DNA of 64,000 nucleotides from Kappaphycus alvarezii (Eukaryota; Rhodophyta; Florideophyceae; Gigartinales; Solieriaceae): contig NADL03000631.1 of the NCBI GenBank assembly GCA_002205965.3, positions 496,001 through 560,000 of the forward strand. The letters run 5' to 3'. Under the pieces are notes generated by a model, which did not search any database, was not told the origin of the DNA, and saw only the letters and a list, made by a program, of their open reading frames with translations. Shown here in pieces: positions 53,355-61,662 of the stretch (its first letter is position 1; every line of letters starts with the position of its first letter). A program made the position numbers and the translations under genes.

Positions 53355-53960
53355 TTAAAGAGGCATAGTTTCCCCTGGGAGACTAGGCATTGTTTGAGGT
53401 GATCTTCTTGGTGATCTTCCTCGCTGCTCCCGACGCCTTGCCCTCTTCGATGATCCGCCCCGATCACTCGATGGTCCTGCTCGTATCATCATGATGGTCT
53501 CGGGAGGATGTTGATCTTCAGCTGAGCTTGTGTTCCTGAGTGGAGAAACGTAAGGTTTCCATAGAGGATACGGGAACAGTCGATATTCCATATCAGGGGG
53601 TAAGGCGTATCCTCTCAGTCGCACATCTTGGTTGTTCTTGAGAAATACGTAAATCGGACGGACAATGTTCAGATACGTTTGCGACAAGTCTCGGATAGCT
53701 ACCATTCCATACCTTCCTATAGAGTAATGATATGTTACCTCCACAAAGTCTGGACCTGCTTCTGTGAACCTTCCGTTTTGGAATGAAAATAAAACTCTTA
53801 TTAATAGTCGGAAATCTTCTTCAGGTAGCAATGTTCCGTTCAACGTACGAAAACATAGGCATATATTAATGTAGAAATGGATGATTACGTGGAGTTCGTA
53901 GTAGTCCCGCGTAATCGAGATGATCCATTCCCAGGCCCTTTTTCCTCCCATAGGAATCAT
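53355..53960 (-). CDS. Accessory ORF a of the Ty3 element, unknown
   Basis: 201 codons downstream of integrase. The central part is paralogous to accessory ORF b. The C-terminal end is basic and Ser/Arg-rich (GGSSKRARRREQRGRSPRRS), which suggests nucleic-acid binding or nuclear entry (inference). It stands where env or other extra genes lie in some Ty3 relatives, but no signal peptide or membrane anchor is seen. Confidence 0.65.
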   Translation of the reverse strand: MIPMGGKRAWEWIISITRDYYELHVIIHFYINICLCFRTLNGTLLPEEDFRLLIRVLFSFQNGRFTEAGPDFVEVTYHYSIGRYGMVAIRDLSQTYLNIVRPIYVFLKNNQDVRLRGYALPPDMEYRLFPYPLWKPYVSPLRNTSSAEDQHPPETIMMIRAGPSSDRGGSSKRARRREQRGRSPRRSPQTMPSLPGETMPL

Positions 53961-54176
53961 TCTATAGTTAAAGATGAGTATGCCCCGTGGTTGCGCATAC
54001 TCCTGTGTGAGAAGGAATTCTTCAGGCCTCTGATGGTAAGGGACCAGACGACGTGCATGGATGGCCCTCCTTGATCTCTTCCCTGAGCTTGAACAGAGCT
54101 TATAATGCGGGTGTCTTACCTCTGTGACGATGCAAGGGTTCGAGTACTTTGTTTGGAAGGCCGGTCACTTCATAGC

Positions 54177-55292
54177 CTATTGCATTGCTTTTCCATGTAC
54201 TAAAAGCACACTAGAGCCGACTGAAAAGGTTCGAACTGGAGGCTCTCCACCCTCGTTTCTTGTCTGTGTTAACGCAAGGTGTGATCTCCAGCCTTCGGTG
54301 GCCAGTAGTTCGACCTCTCTACTCTCTTCGTCGATATTATTTGTTTCCATGTCTCTCTTTACCATTCTAGGTGCCCTTCCGTACATTAGCTCGAATGGTG
54401 AGCGTCCAATTCTTCCTATTCTTCGACGATAGCCGTACAACACTTTTGGTAAGGCATCTTCCCACTGGATTTCATTCTCCGACATAGTTTTCGATATTGC
54501 TCGTTTGATGGTTCCAACCATTCTCTCCACTTTCCCGTTTGACATAGGAGCGTAAGCGAGAACTGTCTTCAGCTGAATACCTTTCTCTTCCAAAAAAAGA
54601 AGCAGTGGAGTTGCAGTAAAACAAAGGGCGTTATCCGAGATGATCCTTTTTGGAAGAACAAACGGTTCAATTATTTCTTTTTCGATGAATCTCAGGACCA
54701 CCTCAGCATTTGCTTCCTCAACTGCAACTGCTATTGGCCATCCAGTAAGATGTTCCACCCCTATAAGGAGATATTTGTTTCCCGAAGAGGTTTCCTTGAA
54801 TGGGCCGGCAAAGTCAATTGAGAAGGTTTCAAAGAGACCGGAAACTGGAAAGCTTAGAGTTGTCTTATACTTTCGTATCGGAGTGAATTTTTGACAGTTG
54901 TCACAGCTTTTCACGAAATTATAGACGTCCTTATGGATACTGGGCCACCAGAATCTCTTCGTAATGAATTTTTTGGTTGTTTCGATATCCCAATCCCCTA
55001 ACTCATCATGAAAACTCCTCAAGATCTTGATTCTTTATTTCAAAGGGGCCACTAGACGAGGACCTGCTTTAGTGTGTCGGAAGAGTTTCCCATTCCACAA
55101 TGTAAAAGCCTTTTGATTCCTGCGTACCCAATTTCTGTGTTCAAGATCAACCTTTCTCATTTGTAGTCCATCCAGGAATTTAACTAGCCCGTGAACATTA
55201 GCGTCGTACTCGTTTTCGTTCGGCACTTGCACCTCGGCAACTCCGACGATGTCCTCGGAAGCTTTTTCATTTGGACTCAGTGGATCCCTCAA
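54177..55292 (-). CDS. Integrase region of the Ty3 element
   Basis: Contains the zinc-binding stretch with DNCQKFTPIRKYKT, the DDE core (FSIDFAGPFKE, RIISDNALCFTA) and the C-terminal KVERMVGTIKRAI and YGRAPRMVKRD blocks. Confidence 0.93.
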
Positions 55293-55376
55293 GCGGGATA
55301 GGTAATCGGCAGGCTGATTATTGCGTCCGGGCCTATAAACAATTTCAAACCGATATTCTGCGAAAATTTCGAGGCA

Positions 55377-55733
55377 TCAAGCTAAGCGGTGATGTACATC
55401 TTTCTTTTGGAATGCTGTCTTGAGTGCCTGGTGATCACTTATCAAGACAAATTTCTCGAGTGATAAAAGGTAAACACGAAACTTTTTCAGTGCGAAGACG
55501 ACAGCTAGCGCTTCTTGCTCGCAGACTGAGTATCTCTTTTTAGCATCATTCAGAGTGCGACTTGCGAGTTGAACAGGGTGTAGTCTTCCGTTTTCATCTT
55601 TTTCGGACAAAACGGCACCCAAAGACCGTTCTGATGCATCTGTTTCCACAACAAATGGTCTCTTGAAATCTGGGTACATGAGGACTGGGGGGATACATAG
55701 CTTATCTTTAAGCTCCTCAAATGCAGTTTCCAT
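55377..55733 (-). CDS. RNase H region of the Ty3 element
   Basis: RPFVVETDASERSLGAVLSE and KRYSVCEQEALAVVFALKKF are the usual Ty3 RNase H blocks. Confidence 0.93.
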   Translation of the reverse strand: METAFEELKDKLCIPPVLMYPDFKRPFVVETDASERSLGAVLSEKDENGRLHPVQLASRTLNDAKKRYSVCEQEALAVVFALKKFRVYLLSLEKFVLISDHQALKTAFQKKDVHHRLA

Positions 55734-57762
55734 TTCCTTTTTCCAGTAAAATTTTCCGTTCTATGTAGTGCTGGCGTGTAACGGTGCTGCAGTCTTTGCG
55801 AAATCTTTGATAAATCTTCTGTAATGTGAGGCCAGTCCTAAGAAGCTTCGAACCTCCGTCTTTGAAGCGGGCCTTGGTGCCAACTTTGATTTTTTTCGTT
55901 TTCTCTGGATCTACTTTAATTCCCTCTTGATCGACGATATGACCGAGTAATTGGATGGACGTTTTCGCAAAGAAGCATTTGCTTAACTTAATTTTCAGGC
56001 TGTACGCAGATATCCTCTCCACCACCGTCTTGACATGCGATATGTGCTGATCCAAGGTTTTTGAGAATATCACCACATCATCGATATAAACTCTTGCAAA
56101 TGGAAGTCCTTTCAAAACCTCGTTCATCATTCTTTGGAACGTAGCTGGTGCATTCATGAGACCAAAAGGCATCACTTCGAATCTGAATGTACCGGCTTTG
56201 CAGGTAAAGGTTGTTTTTGCCTTACATTTTTCATCCAATGGAATCTGACAATAGCCAGTGTAAAGGTCAATAGATGTGAAGTATCTCCCGTCCTTCAAAT
56301 CCTCTAGGATTTCCTCCATATTTGGAATCAAAAATCGATCTGGTATCATTCTCTGGTTCAGTTGTCGGTAATCGACGCAAAAGCGAAGTTTTTCATCTTT
56401 CTTTGGTGCTACCACAACTGGAAATGACCACGGGGATGAAACTGGCAGAATAGTATCATTTTCCAGCATACTTGTAACATTCTCTGAGATAAATTGGTCA
56501 TATTTCGGCGGTTGACGTCTAGGCCTGTGGTAAATTGGTTGAGTATCGGTAAGTTCAAATGAGTGAGTGACCGATACACTTGCTTGTCTTAGATCTGAAA
56601 CGCTCCATGCAATTACTTCGGAAGATGTTAACATGTAGGATATTTTCATTGAGGCGGGGGCGGGAAGGTGCTGTACTTTTTCTTGAATTTCTGCCGTCTG
56701 GCGCTCTACTTCTTCTTGATCCTCACCCTCCAAATTTTGAAGGACCTTTTTCGGTGTGCTCACATTCTCAGATACGGAATTAGAGGTATTCTTATTTTCT
56801 TTGCAAAGGTAATCCTCTTTCACGCTCTGAATGCCGTCCTTTGATTCGATATTATCGCAGAAAGAAACAAATTCAGGTCTCAAACCTACCCTAGAATTCC
56901 AGTCGTCATCTGCTTCAAACCCAGAATCATACTCGTCCCATGTCATGTTCATTATCCCTCGAGCGTACCCTTTTCCACTTCCGAAAGTTTTAGTTGATTC
57001 GGAATCTTCGCTGCCATAGCTAGAAGTGAAATCTTCACTGTCCGTTTCTCTTAAATCTTCCGGATGTATGCTTTTGTCGAAATCAAGGGGCATCTTCACG
57101 GTTCTGTCGTCAATATTAACTGAAACGATTTGGTTGCCCAAGTCAATGTATGTCCCTAGTCTTTCCATGGTAGGGCAGCCAATGATTGCATCGAAAGGGA
57201 GATCAGGCATGACAAGAAAGTATACATCAACTTTGGAGTCCCCAAAGAACACGGAAACCTTGTCAACAGTGCCCATGCATTTTGATACGGTTCCATCCGC
57301 AGCAGTGATTCTTCTAGTAGTTGGAGTAATTTCGAGACCTAGATCTGTCACTAAAGTTTCTGAAATGAGATTTGGAACAGCGCCCGAATCGAACAGAGCT
57401 TTGGTTTTCATTCCCAATACTTTGATTGGTACCAGCTTAAGACGTCTTAAGGCTGTCGAGGCCGATTTAAGGAAACAATTTCTTACCCTTAGCGGACTTG
57501 TTAGACCTGATAATTTTTTTGAGTTCTTTTCTCGCATCCTCTGCATCGCCCCCAAAAGTTGACCAAACGTTATTCCAGTTGGGGCCGATGCAAGCTCAGC
57601 TACCAAATTGTACTTCTTCACATATTCTAGTACGTCCTTCGGGATATTCTTAAATTTCTTACTCTTTTTCGTCTTCTTTGCAGGAGTGTTTTCCACTCGT
57701 GGAACAACTTGATCAGACCTCTTGGTCCGAGGAGGTACAGGTGCTGGGATATGCTCTAGCAT
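55717..57762 (-). CDS. Protease and reverse transcriptase region of the Ty3 element
   Basis: An aspartic protease site, ALFDSGAVPNLISETLV, lies near 57,390. The reverse transcriptase has FCVDYRQLNQRMIPDRF, FTSIDLYTGYCQIPLDE, FGLMNAPATFQRMMNEVL and the catalytic YIDD (near 56,085). Confidence 0.95.
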   Translation of the reverse strand: MLEHIPAPVPPRTKRSDQVVPRVENTPAKKTKKSKKFKNIPKDVLEYVKKYNLVAELASAPTGITFGQLLGAMQRMREKNSKKLSGLTSPLRVRNCFLKSASTALRRLKLVPIKVLGMKTKALFDSGAVPNLISETLVTDLGLEITPTTRRITAADGTVSKCMGTVDKVSVFFGDSKVDVYFLVMPDLPFDAIIGCPTMERLGTYIDLGNQIVSVNIDDRTVKMPLDFDKSIHPEDLRETDSEDFTSSYGSEDSESTKTFGSGKGYARGIMNMTWDEYDSGFEADDDWNSRVGLRPEFVSFCDNIESKDGIQSVKEDYLCKENKNTSNSVSENVSTPKKVLQNLEGEDQEEVERQTAEIQEKVQHLPAPASMKISYMLTSSEVIAWSVSDLRQASVSVTHSFELTDTQPIYHRPRRQPPKYDQFISENVTSMLENDTILPVSSPWSFPVVVAPKKDEKLRFCVDYRQLNQRMIPDRFLIPNMEEILEDLKDGRYFTSIDLYTGYCQIPLDEKCKAKTTFTCKAGTFRFEVMPFGLMNAPATFQRMMNEVLKGLPFARVYIDDVVIFSKTLDQHISHVKTVVERISAYSLKIKLSKCFFAKTSIQLLGHIVDQEGIKVDPEKTKKIKVGTKARFKDGGSKLLRTGLTLQKIYQRFRKDCSTVTRQHYIERKILLEKGNGNCI

Positions 57763-57770
57763 TCCATAAT

Positions 57771-58283
57771 CTAGCCTGGGTTTTTTGATAAAATGTTCCC
57801 TTCCCCTTCCCTTTTTGTCACATTGACTTGACTGATTTCTTCAGCGATGGACACGTTACCGGCATCCGTCAACTTTTGATCCTTTCTGTTTTGTAAGATT
57901 TTCATCTCTGGTCCTGACTCGCTCCTTGCGTCCGATAAATTTGCCTTTCTGTTGTCTTTAGACCAGCAGTTACTTTCATGATGCCCATATCGACCGCACT
58001 TTCCACAACGAGTGTTTCTATGTGGATTATCAAGAGACCTATTTGCAAAGTTTCCAGGCTTGTGACAGTAGGAACAGACTTCTGCGGCCTTGGGGGCCCC
58101 AGACTGGTTCTTCTTAATGGTAAGAGTAAGGCTTTCCAACTGCGAAGTTATCATGTCAAGTCGATTATCAAATCGGATTTCCAACCTTTCTTCCAAGTTT
58201 TTGACATCGCTCCTGACAGATTCCAATGCTGCTGCACTAGTAGCCGGCCTTTGATAATTCTTTTCAGGATGTAAGATCTGCAT
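57771..58283 (-). CDS. Gag C-terminal region of the Ty3 element
   Basis: A coiled-coil-like part (SVRSDVKNLEERLEIRFDNR) precedes two zinc knuckles, CSYCHKPGNFANRS and CGKCGRYGHHESNC, the latter a perfect CX2CX4HX4C. Confidence 0.9.
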   Translation of the reverse strand: MQILHPEKNYQRPATSAAALESVRSDVKNLEERLEIRFDNRLDMITSQLESLTLTIKKNQSGAPKAAEVCSYCHKPGNFANRSLDNPHRNTRCGKCGRYGHHESNCWSKDNRKANLSDARSESGPEMKILQNRKDQKLTDAGNVSIAEEISQVNVTKREGEGNILSKNPG

Positions 58284-58915
58284 AGATGTACGGGTTTCCC
58301 TCGGTACTTCACTTAGTGACTGAAACGTCTCCGAATTTTTGACAAATTCTACTATGGTACCCTTCAGTTTATAAAAGTGTGAGGGCCCTTGATGAGGAGG
58401 ATATCGGAGAGCCGCTTATTCCCCATCGCCGCCTTACGCAGCATTCCGTACATGGCTTGGGCGTTGAACCCAGCCTTTTTATAGATATCACACAAGTATA
58501 CCAATGAGCTTAACAAATCGTCGAATTGAGCCGGGCCTCTATGGCGGTACGAATAATCTCATCTGGTTCTACCTCCTTAGCATATTCTTTCACAAGCGAC
58601 TCACATACCTCACCGAAGTTACGCCCGTTCCCGTTAAGAGAGCACCCGTTGATAAACTTTGCCTTCTATTTGTGCTTTGCGTCACCATGAAGATAGGCGA
58701 AGATACTTTCGGCCTTCTCTTCATCGCTCTTCTCACGCATCACAACGTTGAAATATGTATAGAGAAACTCCCCAACGTCTTCATTCTTGCCCCCTGTGAA
58801 CGTTATACGAGCAGCGTTGAGATCCATTATTACAGAAAAGAATCCCCTCGAAGTGTTCCCTAATACTGCTCAACCCGAATACCTCAGGTGCAACCCCCTC
58901 CACAAGAGTACCAAA

Positions 58916-59638
58916 TGATAGGGGTAAATCGTCGGGAGAAGAGATACTCAGACCCAACTACCCCAAAAAGGAGGTGTTGCTAGCGATAAAAGTGCTACCG
59001 TGGTATAGTTGAACGAACAAAAAGGAGTGTATATGAAAGAGAGTTGAGAGGTCTACAAGCGAGTATGGAAGGGCAGGGTCTACCACTGATGCTCTGTGAG
59101 CAGCGTAGGAAAAAGGTTTCTTGGGTCTGAAGTTGACTCTCAACTCCCTACTACTCAGGACTTGGCTTGAAGCTGTCTGCCAACTTGCTTGACCTCTCCA
59201 TGAGGAAGCAGTTTACTCAGCTTATATAGACTTTTGGCTACCCCTAAAGTCTCAAACAAACATGCTAATAACCATAAAATACATTCAAGGGAATCGTGTG
59301 AACCGGAGAGACTATTAGAGGATATTTCCTCAAGTAAATACCTAGGTGCCATGCCCATGCCAGCCAGCCATCGGCCAGGGGTGGTAATTAATGTGACCAT
59401 TATATAAACCTTTCAGAGTCACCTTAGTACCACCCAGAACCAGGACTTGTACTGACATCTATTGTGACAGCGTGTCTCAAAATAAAAAAAATCAACCCAT
59501 GAATTTGCCACACTCATTCAAATTAAAAATATCTTGTAGATTCAGAAACTGTAAAAATATCTTACAAATTCCGATACTGTATCTGAATTTGGTCCTCTTC
59601 TAGATATTTTTTTCGTGTGCGAATTTTTGCACACATCA
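58916..59638 (-). repeat. 5' LTR of the Ty3/gypsy element
   Basis: 723 bases, TGATAGGGG...CACACATCA on plus. Partner of 52143-52864. Confidence 0.95.
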
Positions 59639-59643
59639 GCCTG
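59639..59643. repeat. Target-site duplication, right copy
   Basis: GCCTG directly after the LTR, as at 52138-52142. Confidence 0.85.
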
Positions 59644-61130
59644 TAAAGAAATCGGAAACAAATTTGTTCGGACCAATTGGAGATCCCAACGCAGTAAAAC
59701 CGGGGGGAGGGGTAGAAAAGGGACAGGGAAGTGACAAGGGGATGTGGGAAAAGGATAAATGCTAAACTTGGGGTTTCGAAAGTTTCAGGTGGAACCCTAG
59801 TGCACCGCCTTCGAGCTGGATGACACAGATGGCGTCAGCGGCTTGGGAACGAGGAAGGAAGATGTTACTGTCACCGGCATACCAAGCATTCAGCAGTTTA
59901 GAACTTCTCCTGTAACGAGAGCATGAGAGGATGAAAAGCAAAGGCAAAGGGCAAGAGACCGAGGGTTTCACCTTGCTTAGTGCCCTCGGCACTACAGACG
60001 AAGTAGGGGCCGAAAGCAAGCTCTGTAGAGACACCGTAACAATAGGGCATCCGACGTGTAAGAATTTGGGCATAGGTTTGTGCTGCTTCAACAATGCGTT
60101 GACGGGAAACCATTGAAGACGTAGTGGGCGTTAACCTGATGCGAAAAGGCGGCCGTGAACTCGGGGTGCTGGGAAAGACGACGCTCAGAGTGAATGATGA
60201 TCGCATCGGTACCGTTCTTCACGCCTACCCCAAAGTGACGAGGCAAAAGGTATGACCGAACGACGGGGGAAGCATTGTGCGCGGAGAGACTAGGAAATGG
60301 GTGCTGGAAAAAAAGCCCGACAGCGATGGCACGTATTCCCAAACGTGGTTTCGCCAGCGCAGTAAGGTGGCCGCCGCAGAAATACGAGCGGCACGCGAAC
60401 GGTAGTTCGCCGTTCAAACAGAGGTTGAGTTACTTTGTCAGAGCATGAAAGCAACCTCTGCGGAGGTTGACCCCATCTGACGGGCAGAGTAGCATTAGCA
60501 GGAAAAATAAGGACAGACTATCGGCCCCAGGAGCGGTTGAAGGATCCAAGCTGTGAATAGCGCGGTGGACATTTGAGACTGAGAACTTGAGTGGTGCCAA
60601 ACGATGAAGGGGTATTGGAGTGATAGGAATTTGGGGCAGAGGATGGAGAGAAGCCAAGGATTGGAAGGTAGATTCGTTTGTAGAGAGTGGGGGATCAGCT
60701 TGGAGAAGGGCTGCAGTGGCATGGCAAGGGCCACCGCGGGAGAGAAAAACTGGGACATCTGCGAAGGGCAGTGTCAGAGCGGGGGGAGACGGGGGTGAAT
60801 AAGGAGCTAGCCTCGTCGGAGAGGTCATCATAGAGGCAGTAGGAAGCCATGCGGATGCGGTCAACAAGGCTGGAGCTATTTTCACGGCGAATGCAGCCAA
60901 GAGCGCGGCGGCGGTTGTGTCGGAAAACCAGCTTCTGGATGGCAAGCAGTTCCAAGAAGGGTCGAGTTCTGTGCTTTGGCGAGGGAGCGGATATAACACG
61001 AAACAATCCCGCAAAGTGTAAGTCGCAGGCCGCGGCTGGGACGGAAAAAGGTTAAAGATCAGAGCACATGTTGGAAAATGTTAGAGAGGAGAATTCATCC
61101 GAGTAGCTTTTCTATCCAGAAAGGGGAAAG
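59639..61130 (-). mobile_element. LINE copy L2, reverse transcriptase part
   Basis: Minus-strand blocks of a non-LTR reverse transcriptase in order: VHRAIHSLDPSTAPGADSLS (near 60,540), LGIRAIAVGLFFQ (near 60,320), YLLPRHFGVGVKNGTDAIII (near 60,220), VNAHYVFNGFPS (near 60,110), TKQGETLGLLPFAFAFHPLM (near 59,930) and LLNAWYAGDSNIFLPRSQAA then GFHLKLSKPQ (near 59,800-59,890). The catalytic box reads YAGD where LINEs usually have YADD or YLDD. Several frame changes show it is dead. It continues as 50712-52142 beyond the inserted Ty3 element. The 5' end is not sharply defined. Confidence 0.75.
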
Positions 61131-61270
61131 GTTTGGGCGTTTTAACTTTTGGAGGATATACTAGATCTATCCTAAAGTTTTCCAGATAACCAGAATCGAG
61201 AGGTTTGGGTGTGTCACTCTTGGAGGATGGATTCAACTATCCTAACTTAATCCAGACAACCACAATCGAC
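61131..61270 (+). repeat. Imperfect tandem repeat, two 70-bp units
   Basis: Units at about 61,131-61,200 and 61,201-61,270 share AGGTTTGGG, TTGGAGGAT, CTATCCTAA, CCAGA and AACCA..ATCGA. The same sequence occurs near 45,980. Confidence 0.75.
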
Positions 61271-61281
61271 TCTAGCGGGGA

Positions 61282-61659
61282 TGTGGGTGGTATGGCCACC
61301 ACTCAGCAAGGTAAGCCGGTTGTGTAAGATGTAAATTCCTTTGAGAAGTGAAGATTTTAATTTAATTTTCAGTTCTGTTACCCGTTTTGGTATCACTTTA
61401 GTTTTACTATGTGATTTGTGGACCAGACTGTGGGTAGCACAGTCTTGTGGCTTCAAGGCCTCGGACCTGGGTATCATCTCTGTCCAATCAGGACCTCGGA
61501 TCAGAAAGCCGCTGTGGTTCTTAGAATATCAGTAATACGGTGATCGTTCATTTTACGAGTATATAACCACGGATCAAAGAGTAAAGGCAGACCGACTCCG
61601 GGGGCAGAGTCATCGAATCACTAAGCTCTCCGAAGACGTAGCAAAAGGATATTACGACA
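61282..61659 (-). repeat. Probable 3' LTR of the second Ty3/gypsy element
   Basis: On the minus strand a TGTCGTAATATCC start follows the end of the element's coding part directly, and a CACA end with plus-strand TG lies at 61,282-61,285. A TATA-like ATATAACC is inside. The other LTR lies outside the window, so the borders are unproved. Confidence 0.5.
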
Positions 61660-61662
61660 TAG

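Larger units (their letters stand above)
52143..59638 (-). mobile_element. Ty3/gypsy LTR retrotransposon, nearly whole, young
   Basis: 7,496 bases bounded by two LTRs of about 722 bp with TG...CA ends and a 5-bp target duplication GCCTG. Read on the minus strand the order is LTR, gag with zinc knuckles, protease, reverse transcriptase, RNase H, integrase, two extra open frames, LTR. The order RT-RH-IN places it in Ty3/gypsy. The inner edge of the 5' LTR is followed by TTTGGTACTC, a plausible tRNA-primer site, and a purine-rich GCGGGAGGGCG precedes the 3' LTR. The LTRs differ at about nine places, some only in homopolymer length, which implies recent insertion. Coding parts carry a few breaks (about three to five), so it is a fossil rather than active. 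It sits inside LINE copy L2. Confidence 0.96.

Noticed and set aside
52901-53960. Envelope gene of the Ty3 element
   Set aside because: The extra frames have no signal peptide, furin-like site or membrane anchor.
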